A DNA stretch of 64,000 nucleotides from QHXN01 sp032162705 (GCA_032162705.1 JAVRON010000024.1:21584-85583), one strand, 5' to 3'. Counted from the first letter of the stretch, positions 16,171-25,670 are shown. Program-made: numbers and translations. The notes: generated by a model from the sequence alone, not told the origin.

Positions 16171-19100
16171 TTAGAAGACCAGCCTGAGTCCGAATTCGAG
16201 CTGGCGGCGGCGCTGCTCGGCGGTGTCGATGCCGAAGTTGCCGCTGTTCAGATCGGTGTTCGGGCGGAAGCCGTTCACGTGATTGAACAGGTTGTAAGCC
16301 TGCGCGCGCAACTGCACGTTAAAGGTTTCGGTGACGTGGAAGTTCTTGAACAACGAAGCGTTGACGAACTCCTCACGCGCGCCGCGGAAGACGTTGCGTC
16401 CGAGGCTGCCGAACTTGGGCCCGCCTGGGTCGCTGGCGAAGACGGGCGTCACCGCCGCACGGAACGCCGCCGGGTTGAGTTCAAGCCCGCGCGCACGCTG
16501 CGCGTCGGTCGGCGTCGGGTCGCCTATCAAATCGGCGCGGACGCCGTTGGCGAAGACCGAGTAGGCCGGGCCGCTCTGGACGTAGAGGTCTGTGTTGATC
16601 TGCCAGCCGCCGATGAGCAAATCTGCGGCGTGCGAGATGTCGCCCGCGTAGCGCTTGCCCTTGCCGAACGGCAACTCCCAGACGCTCGCGAAGCTGAAGC
16701 GATGGCGCACGTCGAAGTCGGAGCTGGCCTTGTCGAACTCAGGGTGCAGCGGGTTGGCGAAACCGCAGGTCGAAGGCCCCGTGCCGCCCGTGCAGAAGTT
16801 GCCCGGCGAGTTGTCGAGCGCATGCGACCACACATAGGTCGAGATGATCGACATCCCTCCAGAGAAACGGCGTTCGAGCTTCGACTGGAAGCTGTCGTAC
16901 CAGGACTTGCCTGTGTAATCAATCTCCTGGACAGTGCCGCGCGTCGTGATCTGTCGCGAGCCGGGGAAGCCGCCCGTGGAGTTGCCGATGTTCCGCACGG
17001 TGAGCAGGTTGCGCCCGCGGCTGCCGACGTAGCCGATCTCTGCGAGCCAGTGCGGGTGGAACTCCCACTGTCCCGTCAGGTTGTACTGGTGGAACATCTC
17101 GTTATGGATGTTCGGATTGAGATAGACGACGCTTGCGCCCGCAGGCGGCGTGAAGGTCTGACCCGGAGCGATGTTGTTTGTAACGATGGGGAACGGGATG
17201 CCCGTGTCGAGGCTGAAGTGCGCCGGGAGTTGCGGGCAGGACGAGGTGCCGTACTGCGTCAGGCTGCACCCGTAGCCGTTGCCGCTCGGCGGGTTGGCTT
17301 GAAGGATGCCGGGGATGCCGGGCGTATCGACGGCATACTTGATGGCGTAGCCGCCGCGCAGCACGACCGTCTTGTCACTCTTAAAGCCGCTCCACGAGAA
17401 GCCGACCGAAGGGCCGAAGTTATTCTTGTCGCTGTTGACGAGGTCGCGTCCGCCCGGAGCATTATCGCCCGCGCGCGTCAGCGTGTCGTTGATCGGGTTG
17501 TAGTTCGACTGCGAGTTGAAGCGCTCGGTGGCCTGCGTGAAGAAGTCCCAACGCAGTCCAAGGTTGAGCGTCAAGGTCGGGCTGACTTTCCAGTCGTCCT
17601 GTCCGAAGAAGGACATCTCCCTGTTTGAGAGGAAGGGCGGTGTGCCCGGTGTGCCGCGACTGACGAAGGCCGGGTTGTAGCCGAGCAGCAGGTTGGCGGA
17701 GCCGGAGCCGGAGTCCTGCGGCCCGATGGGGACGCCGCTGTAGTTGCCCGCAAGGAAGCCACCCGCGCCCGTGCCGTACTGGTACTGGCCCTTGATGGCT
17801 CCGGCGCGACCCGCGTCGAAGTTGGTGTTCTGCCGGATACGCAGGTCGCCGCCGAACTTGAAGGTGCCCGTGCCGCGCACCCACGTCAGGCCGTCGCCGA
17901 AGCTGAAGTTGTTCGACTTGAAGTAGAACGGGCCGCCGTCGCCGATGAACTCAATCTGGTTCTGGCGACCACGCTGGAACGGCTCCTCGATGCCGAGCAG
18001 GACTGAGCCAGTGCATTCGCCGCAGACGTTCGCGTTGGCGATGCCGAGCTGCGAGGCGATTGACGGGCTGAAACCGAGCGCGCCGCCGACGCCTGTGTTG
18101 AAGATGCCGATATCGACGCGTGTCGCGCCGAAGCGAGCATCGTTGATGACGGTCGGCGAGAAGGTGTGCGTCTCGCCGAGACGGACGCCGCGCGAGTTGC
18201 CGAACTCGTTGCCCGCGCCGAAGCCCGACGGCAGGTCGTTGCCCGTCGGCGAACTACCGATGGGGAAGTTGTTGTCGCGTGCGCGGCTGCTCTTGTCCTT
18301 GCTGTAAGCGAAGAAGAGCGAGTCGGTTCCGCTGACGTTGTGATCGAAGCGCAGCCCGTAGCCGTCGCGGTCATACTTCTCTTTACGACTGGTCGCGAAG
18401 TTGTCGAATATCCGGCTCGTGAGCGTCGGGTGTGGGAAGGCTTGCAGGAGGTTCAAGCCCGCCTGCGAGAGCGGCTGGCCGCAGTTGCGTATGTCGTTCG
18501 CCACCGCCGCGAAGCCGTTGGCACAGAAGACCGTGCCGATGGGCGCGTTGACCGTGCCGCGGACTGTCGTAAAGGCGCGCGAGGTTCCGGGCTGGAGCAA
18601 CTCGCCGAAGTCGCCCACGCGCATCCTGTCGGTCGGGACGCTGACGAAGCCGAAGTCGCCCGTGGTCGAAGGCGTCGCGTTGCGCTGCCCCTCGTAGTAG
18701 AAGAACCAGAAGGTTCGGTTGCGCCCATCGTAGAAGTAGGGCGTGCCCTCGCCGGGGCGCGGCAGGAAGACCGGGCCGCCCGCGGTTCCGCCGAACTGGT
18801 GCGTGTTCCGATTCGTCAGCGCGTTCGGGTTGTCGGTGCGGCTCAGAGCACTCAGCACACGTCCCTGATAGAACTCGTAAGCCGTGCCATGCACCTTATT
18901 TCCACCCGACTTCGTCGTCGTGCTGATGATACCGCCGCCCGCGCGTCCGCCCTCGGCGGGTGCGACGCTGGTCTCGATCTTGAACTCGGCGATGGCGTCC
19001 GGAGGCGGGTAGATGCCGATCTGGCCGAACTGCCCCTCGTTGTTGTCCGTGCCGTCGAGCGTGAAGTTGTTATTGGTCGGGCGCGCGCCGTTGACGACGA

Positions 19101-19722
19101 GCACCGACCCGCCCGACTCGCGGAAGCGCGTGGACTCGGTCGAGGTGCCGACGGGGTTGCCGCCCGACTCGAAGTTGCCACCGCCGCCGATAACTCCGAC
19201 GAAGGGTCGCGTGACGCCCGGCGACAGAGTTGCGAGCAACGTAAAGTTACGTTGCGGAATCGGCAGGTCTGTCACCTGCTTGCCCGAGATCAGGTCGCCG
19301 CGCACGCTCGACTCGGTTTCGGCCAACGGCGCTTCGGCCGTCACCGTGACGGTTCCGCCGCTGACGCCTCCGGCCGTCAGCACCACATCGACGGCCTGAC
19401 GGCTGCTGGTGTCGAGCTTAACCTGCTCGATGACGGACTGACTGAAGCCCTGCGCGTCAACCGTGACGCGGTAGACGCCGGGGTCGAGCGCTGGAATCGT
19501 GTACGACCCTTCGTCGCCCGTCGTCGCCTCGTTCGTCTTGCCCGTCGCAACGTTGGTCGCAGTAACCTTCGCCGCTTTGACGACCGCGCCGGCGGGGTCA
19601 GTAACCGTTCCCGTGATGGTGCCCTTGTTGGATTGGGCGACGGCCGGGAACACAAAAGCGGCAACGCATAAAAGCGCCGCCGCCCATCTCGAAACGGGAA
19701 CAGTTCTCCGCAGTGTACTCAT
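16171..19722 (-). CDS. TonB-dependent receptor with N-terminal carboxypeptidase-regulatory-like domain (Oar-like)
   Basis: An outer-membrane transporter of about 1183 residues. The signal peptide ends near FPAVAQ; then comes a carboxypeptidase-regulatory-like beta-sandwich (GTITGTVTDPAGAVVKAAKV, about 33-110). A plug region follows with VTDLPIPQRNF and with the NNFTLDGTDNNE segment typical of this family. The long beta-barrel ends in an aromatic residue (LEFGLRLVF). The start at 19722 has GAGG eight bases upstream. In this group such receptors import oligosaccharides or other large ligands with TonB energy. Its place at the head of the glucan block suggests a maltodextrin ligand, but this is inference. 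Confidence 0.9.
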   Translation of the reverse strand: MSTLRRTVPVSRWAAALLCVAAFVFPAVAQSNKGTITGTVTDPAGAVVKAAKVTATNVATGKTNEATTGDEGSYTIPALDPGVYRVTVDAQGFSQSVIEQVKLDTSSRQAVDVVLTAGGVSGGTVTVTAEAPLAETESSVRGDLISGKQVTDLPIPQRNFTLLATLSPGVTRPFVGVIGGGGNFESGGNPVGTSTESTRFRESGGSVLVVNGARPTNNNFTLDGTDNNEGQFGQIGIYPPPDAIAEFKIETSVAPAEGGRAGGGIISTTTKSGGNKVHGTAYEFYQGRVLSALSRTDNPNALTNRNTHQFGGTAGGPVFLPRPGEGTPYFYDGRNRTFWFFYYEGQRNATPSTTGDFGFVSVPTDRMRVGDFGELLQPGTSRAFTTVRGTVNAPIGTVFCANGFAAVANDIRNCGQPLSQAGLNLLQAFPHPTLTSRIFDNFATSRKEKYDRDGYGLRFDHNVSGTDSLFFAYSKDKSSRARDNNFPIGSSPTGNDLPSGFGAGNEFGNSRGVRLGETHTFSPTVINDARFGATRVDIGIFNTGVGGALGFSPSIASQLGIANANVCGECTGSVLLGIEEPFQRGRQNQIEFIGDGGPFYFKSNNFSFGDGLTWVRGTGTFKFGGDLRIRQNTNFDAGRAGAIKGQYQYGTGAGGFLAGNYSGVPIGPQDSGSGSANLLLGYNPAFVSRGTPGTPPFLSNREMSFFGQDDWKVSPTLTLNLGLRWDFFTQATERFNSQSNYNPINDTLTRAGDNAPGGRDLVNSDKNNFGPSVGFSWSGFKSDKTVVLRGGYAIKYAVDTPGIPGILQANPPSGNGYGCSLTQYGTSSCPQLPAHFSLDTGIPFPIVTNNIAPGQTFTPPAGASVVYLNPNIHNEMFHQYNLTGQWEFHPHWLAEIGYVGSRGRNLLTVRNIGNSTGGFPGSRQITTRGTVQEIDYTGKSWYDSFQSKLERRFSGGMSIISTYVWSHALDNSPGNFCTGGTGPSTCGFANPLHPEFDKASSDFDVRHRFSFASVWELPFGKGKRYAGDISHAADLLIGGWQINTDLYVQSGPAYSVFANGVRADLIGDPTPTDAQRARGLELNPAAFRAAVTPVFASDPGGPKFGSLGRNVFRGAREEFVNASLFKNFHVTETFNVQLRAQAYNLFNHVNGFRPNTDLNSGNFGIDTAEQRRRQLEFGLRLVF

Positions 19723-20267
19723 GAGTGGGCCTCGCATGTTCAATCGGTTACTGATGGGGCAATCCAACCCGACTTGTTAGAAGAGTCTCCCGTGCGGTCG
19801 AGCACAGAAGACTAACAAGCCTGTGGAGCGCAGAGATTCGGCTGATTTTTATGCCTAGTTTATGTACTGAAGACGAATTGCCAGTTTGTTGCTTGTCCGA
19901 ACGAAGTGTTTTTAATATAAATTCGACCACCCTGTCAATTAATTTCTCGGGGAAAAGCCGTACCGGTAAAATCTCGACGCCACGTCGGATTCGGATTTCC
20001 CGCGCACGACGGCTACCGGTACGCAACGAAAATGCCATTCCGGATGTCGCCGGAATTCCGTGTGAACTCGCGTCTTCGCAGAATCTACGGCTGCCGTCTC
20101 ATTCAAGTTTTCGTTGTCTAATCCGAAAACCTAAACATTGCGCGCGTGTTCGACTGACGTTAGCGCGGGGCTTTGGCAACATGAATTCATATCAACCAAT
20201 GCCTTACGTCGAACTCACGTTGGTTAATGCCGGTTAGAGTTGACTTCACTCAACGTTAGATTTGATT
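19723..20267. other. 545-bp intergenic region upstream of the TonB receptor
   Basis: No gene is visible. The stretch is more AT-rich than its surroundings around 19850-19950. The 8-bp palindrome TACCGGTA occurs twice, at 19961-19968 and 20014-20021, 53 bases apart and upstream of the receptor gene, so it might be an operator pair. A weak promoter candidate is listed separately. Confidence 0.5.
19912..19938 (-). promoter_or_regulatory. Possible promoter of the TonB receptor gene
   Basis: On the minus strand TTGACA (19933-19938) is followed after 15 bases by TATTAA, with TATATT overlapping. The -35 box is perfect, but spacing is shorter than the usual 17 bases, so this is a weak candidate. It would give a leader of about 180 bases. 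Confidence 0.3.
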
Positions 20268-21293
20268 TCACTCGGCGTCGGGCGGGACGAGTCCGCTTTT
20301 CGCTTCATCGATGAGGCGGTTGTTGCGCTCGAATGAATGCGGCTCCGTGGACTCTGTGGACGCGGGGTCGAGGCGGGGCGGGTATGTGTGCGTGCGATAG
20401 ACGGGGTAGGCTTCCGTTCGCAGGTGCGCGAGCATGTGATGGCCGCGACGCGCGGCGCGCTCGTGCCTGAGCGCAGAGATGTCGATGGGCGCGACGACGA
20501 TGCGCTCGCCGGGCCCCGGTGAGGCTTCGGCCAGCACGCGCCCATCGAAATCGACGACCATGCTCCCGCCGGGCCAAGAGTAAGGCGGGTAGTGCCGTAG
20601 ACTCGCGCCCTGATTGGCGGCGACGACGTAGGCCGTGTTCTCAATCGCGCGACAGCGGTTGACGACAGTCCACCAGTCCATCGGCGGCGTCGCGCCCCAC
20701 GGATCCATGTAAGCCGAGACTCGTATCAGAACCTCCGCGCCGTTTGCTGTGAGTTGTCTGATGGCTTCGGGGAAGAGCCAGTCATAGCAGATGGCGCAGC
20801 CGATGCGACCGATCTCTGTGTCGGCGACGGGAAACAGAGGCTCGTCGTAGCCTTCGATGTCGTGCGGGCTGGCATGAACTTCGTAGGGAATCCACGTGTT
20901 GACCTTCCGGTATTTATAGAGAACTCCGCTTGGGCCGATAAGACAGGTGGTGTTGAAGACGACGCCGGGGTAGCGCGCGTCACGCTCCAGCATCGTGCCC
21001 GACTGGATGTAGACGTTGTGCTCGCGCGCCTTCAGCTCAAGTGCCTCGGTGTGTTCGTTCGGGATGGTCACGGCGAGTTTGTCCAACAACTCCCCCACCG
21101 TCGCGAAGACGGGCGCGGCGTGTGCGAACTCTGGGAAGACGACGAGCCGGACGGGCAGGAACGGCGCAGCGCCCGCGACCGCCGAGTCGATCAACGCGAG
21201 CATGCGCTCGGTGTTGCGACGCATCTCGCGCCGCTCTAAAGGGTTCGGCAAGTCCGTCTGGCAGGCCGCGACCGAGTAGCGTATGTGATTCAT
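20268..21293 (-). CDS. Nitrilase-superfamily carbon-nitrogen hydrolase
   Basis: A cytoplasmic thiol amidase or nitrilase of about 341 residues from the ATG at 21293 (MNHIRYSVAACQTD). The triad is visible: Glu55 (VFPEFAH), Lys130 (YRKVNTW) and Cys169 (GCAICYDWLFPE). The family hydrolyses amides, carbamoyl groups or nitriles; the substrate cannot be assigned. An upstream in-frame start exists but adds 46 residues before the conserved first strand. It is transcribed away from the MBOAT operon with a divergent spacer of about 230 bases. Confidence 0.87.
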   Translation of the reverse strand: MNHIRYSVAACQTDLPNPLERREMRRNTERMLALIDSAVAGAAPFLPVRLVVFPEFAHAAPVFATVGELLDKLAVTIPNEHTEALELKAREHNVYIQSGTMLERDARYPGVVFNTTCLIGPSGVLYKYRKVNTWIPYEVHASPHDIEGYDEPLFPVADTEIGRIGCAICYDWLFPEAIRQLTANGAEVLIRVSAYMDPWGATPPMDWWTVVNRCRAIENTAYVVAANQGASLRHYPPYSWPGGSMVVDFDGRVLAEASPGPGERIVVAPIDISALRHERAARRGHHMLAHLRTEAYPVYRTHTYPPRLDPASTESTEPHSFERNNRLIDEAKSGLVPPDAE

Positions 21294-21424
21294 AAAAGTG
21301 CTCAATGGGTAGAAGTCTTCAGGCCGCGTCGAATATAACACGTCCTGAAGGCGACGGTGCGGGCACGCTTCCATTGAACTCTGCGCCGACCAACAGCGCG
21401 GCCTGAGGCGCGAGATGGTGCTGT

Positions 21425-21453
21425 TTGACACCCGTGGCGGGCGTTCCTATAGT
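21425..21453 (+). promoter_or_regulatory. Sigma70-type promoter of the MBOAT operon
   Basis: TTGACA at 21425-21430, a 17-base spacer and TATAGT at 21448-21453. This is near consensus and lies 72 bases before the start codon at 21525. Confidence 0.78.
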
Positions 21454-21524
21454 AGCTTTTTATCTCGTAGTAGCTAGTAGCCCTTTATCTCGACCGGCCC
21501 CATCGCGGCAGAAAATCCGTATCC

Positions 21525-22973
21525 ATGCTGTTCACCGAGCCTTTATTCCTTTTCCTGTTTCTACCTCTGCTCCTGTCGGTCTACTACGTTGCGCCGGGGC
21601 GCTTCCGCAACCTGATTCTGATTGCCGCGAGTTTCATCTTTTACTTCGCGGGCGAGAAGTTCTTCTCGTGGGTCTTGCTTCTTTCGGTTCTGCTGAACTA
21701 CTCGACCGCGCGTGCGATTGATCGTCGCGGCGACAAGCGCGCACGGCGCAGGGCGCTCGGCGTCGGGGTGGCGGGCAATCTGCTGCTTCTCGTCGTCTTC
21801 AAGTACACTAACTTTCTCGTCGCCAATGTGAATGCGCCGCTCGCACGGCTCGGCCTTCAGACGTTGCCGCTCACGCCCGTACACCTGCCCATCGGAATCT
21901 CCTTCTTCACGTTCATGGGCATCGCGTATCTTGTGGACGTGTACCGGCGGCAGTTGAAGGCGCAGGAGAGCTTTTCAAATTTCGCGCTCTACATCATGCT
22001 CTTCCCGCACCTGATCGCCGGCCCCATCGTCCGCTACGGGGACATCGCCAAAGAGATCGTCTCGCGGCGCACCACGCGCCCCGAATTCGCCGAGGGCGTC
22101 CGCCGGTTCACCATCGGCTTCGGCAAGAAGATGCTCATCGCCAACACGCTCGCCCTGCCGGCGGACACGATCTTCGCGCTTGCGCCTCAACAGTTGACGG
22201 CGGGGCTGGCGTGGTTGGGGGTCATCTGCTACGCGCTGCAAATCTATTACGACTTCTCGGGCTACACAGACATGGCGATTGGGCTGGCGCGCATGTTCGG
22301 ATTTCACTTCCCCGAAAATTTTAACTATCCGTATGTCTCCGCTTCCATCACAGAGTTTTGGAGACGCTGGCACATCTCTCTGTCCACGTGGTTCAGGGAC
22401 TATCTGTTCTTTCCCCTCGGGGTGCGGCGGCCACCCCGTAGGATTTATCTGAACCTGCTGATCGTGTTCTTCCTGTGTGGCCTGTGGCATGGAGCCAGTT
22501 GGAACTTCGTCGTGTGGGGGATGTTCCACGGCGTGTTCCTCGTGCTGGAAAGAATGGGGCTGGTCAAGGCTTTGGAGCGAGTGCCCGCGCCCGTGCGGCA
22601 CGCATACGCCCTGCTCGTGGTCTTGGTCGGCTGGGTCTTCTTCCGCGCTGAGACGCTTCCGCGCGCGGTGGGTTATCTGGGAGCCATGGCCGGTCTGACG
22701 GCCGGGGCCGAGCCGATGTTCAGGCCCTCATTCTTATTGAACGGCGAGGTGCTGCTGGTGCTGGCCGTCGGCCTTGTCGGGTCGATGCCCGCGCTGCCCG
22801 CGCTGAAGGAGCGTATGGAGCGCGTGGCCGGGAGGCTGACGGGCGCAGCGGGCTATATCTTCGAGGGCGTGTGGAGGGCTGTGCATGCGGCGGCGTTGGC
22901 GCTCGTCTTCTTCGCGGCGGCCACGCAGTCAGCCGCGGCGACTTACAATCCTTTCATCTATTTTCGTTTTTGA
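21525..22973 (+). CDS. MBOAT-family O-acyltransferase (AlgI-like)
   Basis: A polytopic inner-membrane protein of 482 residues that passes acyl groups across the membrane for O-acylation of an extracellular glycan. It begins MLFTEPLFLFLFLPLLLSVY, typical of AlgI/PatA. Conserved motifs are FPHLIAGPIVRY (160-171), FWRRWHISLSTWFRDYLFFP with His283, and LWHGASWNFVVWGMFHG with the invariant His322 and with His335. The AlgJ/AlgX-like gene follows after 15 bases. Whether it transfers acetyl or a longer acyl group is open; see the carrier-protein pair downstream. Confidence 0.93.
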   Translation: MLFTEPLFLFLFLPLLLSVYYVAPGRFRNLILIAASFIFYFAGEKFFSWVLLLSVLLNYSTARAIDRRGDKRARRRALGVGVAGNLLLLVVFKYTNFLVANVNAPLARLGLQTLPLTPVHLPIGISFFTFMGIAYLVDVYRRQLKAQESFSNFALYIMLFPHLIAGPIVRYGDIAKEIVSRRTTRPEFAEGVRRFTIGFGKKMLIANTLALPADTIFALAPQQLTAGLAWLGVICYALQIYYDFSGYTDMAIGLARMFGFHFPENFNYPYVSASITEFWRRWHISLSTWFRDYLFFPLGVRRPPRRIYLNLLIVFFLCGLWHGASWNFVVWGMFHGVFLVLERMGLVKALERVPAPVRHAYALLVVLVGWVFFRAETLPRAVGYLGAMAGLTAGAEPMFRPSFLLNGEVLLVLAVGLVGSMPALPALKERMERVAGRLTGAAGYIFEGVWRAVHAAALALVFFAAATQSAAATYNPFIYFRF

Positions 22974-22988
22974 GGCGGGCCACAGTCG

Positions 22989-24149
22989 ATGCAGAAGAAG
23001 ACTATCCGCGCAGCCGAAGAGATTTTCCTCGCTGCCTTTTTCATCGTTGCCATCTCGCTCCCGCTCGGGCTACTGCTCATTCGGGGCGAAGGGACTCCGG
23101 CGTGGGAGAACAGGCGTCTGGCCGAGTTCCCTGCGCGTCCAACCAGCGCGTCGGAAGCCTTCCACCTGCCGAGGATGCTGTTTGAATATTTTAAGGATCA
23201 CTTCGCGCTGCGCGCAGACTTGATCCGCTGGCAGGCAACGGCCAAGGTGGGATGGCTGAGGTCGTCGAGTTCGCCCGAGGTCTTACTCGGCAAGGACGGC
23301 TGGCTCTTTCACTCGGGCGAGAAGGAGGTCGAGTTGTTCAGCGGGAGCGAGCCGTTCACGTCGGAGGAGTTGGAGCAGTGGCGTCTGTCTCTGGAGGGGA
23401 TACGCGACTGGCTCAAGCCGAGCGGCGCGACTTTCGTCCTCACCTTTACCCCGGAGAAGCAGACCATCTACCCCGAGCAACTGCCGGGCAGCCTCATCCG
23501 CATGCGCGAGGAGTCAAGGCAGGATCAACTGATCGAATATCTCAAGAAGCACTCCGACATCCGCGTCGTTGACCTGCGCCCGGCCTTACGCGAAGCCAAG
23601 ACCGCCAATCAAATCTACTTCCGTACCGACACGCATTGGAATGATCTCGGGGCGTTCACGGCCTATCGTGTGCTCGCCGCGGAGTTGGGGCGTGACTTCA
23701 AAGCGATACAGCCGATGTCTGCGTCGGATGTTGAGGTCTACGCCGCGCCGCGTAGCGGAGATTTGGCGGGGATGCTCGGCCTGCGCGGCGTCATGACAGA
23801 GGCCGGAGTGAAACTGCGTGTGAAGCAGCCGCACGCTCGACTTGAAGGCAACTGCGGCGACATGGGTCAGTGCGTCTCGGAGAGGACGGACGACGACGCG
23901 TTGCCCCACCTGGTCATGTACAGAGACTCTTTCTCTTCCTACATGATTCCTTTCGTGGCCGAACATTTCAGCCGCGCCGTCTACGTGTGGGACATCAAGT
24001 GGAAGTTCTCGCCCGCGCTCGTCGAGGCCGAGCGCCCGGACGTGGTTGTGCTTGAGATGGTGGAACGCAACCTGATGCGGCCGCCACCCTCGGCCCCGCC
24101 CGACGCACGCGCGTTGAGTGGAGCACGCGGGGAGACACCGAAAGATTGA
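22989..24149 (+). CDS. AlgJ/AlgX-like SGNH acetyl-/acyltransferase partner
   Basis: A 386-residue exported protein with one N-terminal membrane anchor (about 11-31). It carries LGKDGWLFHSG (100-110), the usual start of the ALGX/ALGJ domain, then FRTDTHWNDLG with Asp214 and His216, and YRDSFSSYM with probable nucleophile Ser314. These make up the Ser-His-Asp set of AlgJ/AlgX. It should accept the acyl group from the MBOAT protein and place it on a periplasmic polysaccharide. It is cotranscribed with the MBOAT gene. The Ala/Pro-rich tail has no assigned role. Confidence 0.9.
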   Translation: MQKKTIRAAEEIFLAAFFIVAISLPLGLLLIRGEGTPAWENRRLAEFPARPTSASEAFHLPRMLFEYFKDHFALRADLIRWQATAKVGWLRSSSSPEVLLGKDGWLFHSGEKEVELFSGSEPFTSEELEQWRLSLEGIRDWLKPSGATFVLTFTPEKQTIYPEQLPGSLIRMREESRQDQLIEYLKKHSDIRVVDLRPALREAKTANQIYFRTDTHWNDLGAFTAYRVLAAELGRDFKAIQPMSASDVEVYAAPRSGDLAGMLGLRGVMTEAGVKLRVKQPHARLEGNCGDMGQCVSERTDDDALPHLVMYRDSFSSYMIPFVAEHFSRAVYVWDIKWKFSPALVEAERPDVVVLEMVERNLMRPPPSAPPDARALSGARGETPKD

Positions 24150-24159
24150 TGCTTAAAGT

Positions 24160-25161
24160 TTAAGACTCACGCACGGCACGGCACAGCCCCGCACCCCACG
24201 TGAAGCCCGCGCCAAAGGCCGGGAGCAGGAGCCAGTCGCCTTCACTCACCGACGAAGAGCGGCGCAGCGTGTCAAGTGCGATGCCCATCGAGGCGGATGA
24301 AGTGTTCCCGAACTGCTCAAGCACGGAGACGACACCACCCTCCGCGTCAAAGCCCAAGCGACGCGCGACCTGCGACAGGAGATTCGCGTTGGCTTGATGC
24401 GGAACCATCCAGCGCACCTGCTCGATGCCGACGCCATTGCGCTCGATGATCGTGCGGCAGGCGGCAGTGATTCTACGCGACGCTTGCAGTATCACCGCCT
24501 GCCCGTTCATACGCGGGAAGTAGTCCTCTTCAACTCCGCCGGCGGAGAGGCCGAACTCAGTGCCCGGACGCCGCACGCCCAAGTCGTCAACGAACGAGCC
24601 GTTCGCCGACAACAAGATGTCTACGACCTCCAGCCCCCCCTGGCTCCGCTCGCCCGAGACCAGAAGCGCCGAAGCGCCGTCCCCGAACAACATCGAGACG
24701 GTACTGGCCTCGGGCGTGAGCCTGAGCCACGGGGACTGTACCTCTGCCAGACAGAGGGCAACGTGGCGCGCTGCCCCTGAAGCAACGAGCGCCTTTGCCA
24801 ACTGCAAACCGTAAAGCGCGTTGCAACACGTCGCGCGGATGTCGAGACAGGGAATCTCTTTGAGCCTGAGCGCGCTCTGCACCGCGTAGGCGCTGCCCGG
24901 TATGAAGCGGTCGGGCGTCATCGTGCCGAACAGGAGATAGTCCACTTCCCCCGCGTCGAGCGCGGCATCGGCCAGCGCGGTCTGCAAGGCGCGTGCGGCG
25001 AGCGAGCTGGTCGTAGTCCCCGTTGGGGCCCAGCGGCGACTGCGGATGCCCGAAGCCTTATAAATCCATTCGGGGTCGAGGCCGAGCGGCCCGGCAAGCT
25101 CTTCATTCGTGACGACCCTCTCGGGCAGGAAGACGCCCGAGCCGTTGACGAAGGCGCTCAC
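24160..25161 (-). CDS. Beta-ketoacyl-ACP synthase III family protein (FabH-like)
   Basis: A thiolase-fold condensing enzyme of 333 residues. The nucleophile is Cys112 in IRATCCNALYGL, with catalytic His in VPHQANANLL and Asn in EQFGNTSSASMG. The residues after the Cys are unusual (CCNA rather than the CSGF or CAGF of FabH). The start is GTG and overlaps the stop of the carrier-protein gene (GTGA), so the two are translationally coupled. The position next to an acyl carrier and an MBOAT/AlgX pair suggests a special acyl-transfer or priming role rather than housekeeping fatty acid synthesis. That role is inference. Confidence 0.88.
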   Translation of the reverse strand: MSAFVNGSGVFLPERVVTNEELAGPLGLDPEWIYKASGIRSRRWAPTGTTTSSLAARALQTALADAALDAGEVDYLLFGTMTPDRFIPGSAYAVQSALRLKEIPCLDIRATCCNALYGLQLAKALVASGAARHVALCLAEVQSPWLRLTPEASTVSMLFGDGASALLVSGERSQGGLEVVDILLSANGSFVDDLGVRRPGTEFGLSAGGVEEDYFPRMNGQAVILQASRRITAACRTIIERNGVGIEQVRWMVPHQANANLLSQVARRLGFDAEGGVVSVLEQFGNTSSASMGIALDTLRRSSSVSEGDWLLLPAFGAGFTWGAGLCRAVRES

Positions 25162-25409
25162 CCGTCTTGCCCTTTGCGCTCGACGGCGTAGCGCTCGATG
25201 ACCTCGATGGTTTGAAAGTTCGGCGGGTTAACATCCGAGTCGGGAACCTTGATGCCTGTGTGCTCTTCGAGGATGGTGAGAAAGTCTACGAGCGCGAAGC
25301 TGTCGAGCACGCCCGCCTTGAAGAGGTCGTCCGTCTCCTTCAGAGGGGCCGCGCCCACGCGCCGCGCGTTGTCGTTCAAGTAGGCCAGTACAGGCTCCGG
25401 CAGTGCCAT
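25158..25409 (-). CDS. Acyl carrier protein (ACP/DltC-like)
   Basis: A small carrier protein of 83 residues. The phosphopantetheine site is Ser37 in GVLDSFALVDF. The DSF in place of the DSL of housekeeping ACP resembles carrier proteins of the DltC type. It overlaps the KAS III-like gene by four bases. AAAGGAG lies 13 bases before the ATG at 25409. It may carry the acyl group used by the neighbouring KAS III-like enzyme and possibly the MBOAT system; this link is inferred from gene order. Confidence 0.9.
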   Translation of the reverse strand: MALPEPVLAYLNDNARRVGAAPLKETDDLFKAGVLDSFALVDFLTILEEHTGIKVPDSDVNPPNFQTIEVIERYAVERKGQDG

Positions 25410-25670
25410 GCGGACTCGTTCGCTCCTTTGCGTTTAGTTGAGAAACCGTTGTGCGGCGTATTCTCGCAACATAAACGAAGCGGTGTCAATTCACGCTTCG
25501 CCCCGGCTGCGACCGTTCGGAGACAGTTTCCGGCGCATGTGTGCGCGACAAAAAAATCCGCTCCCTGCCGTGGCGTGCGCCGTGGGGTTTGCCGTAGAAT
25601 CCAAGTCTCCCTAAACAACGCCGCCGCGTACGCGCGGCTGGCCGAGTAGCCAAGCCGTCAGGAGTCACAC

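Noticed and set aside
16147..19671. Two long plus-strand open frames (493 and 501 codons) opposite the TonB receptor
   Set aside because: Arg/Val/Asp-rich translation without recognisable motifs; the opposite strand holds a full receptor with signal peptide and barrel end.
25600..25670. tRNA-like stretch before the M16 gene
   Set aside because: No acceptor stem or T-loop consensus could be folded; no tRNA gene was recognised anywhere in the window.
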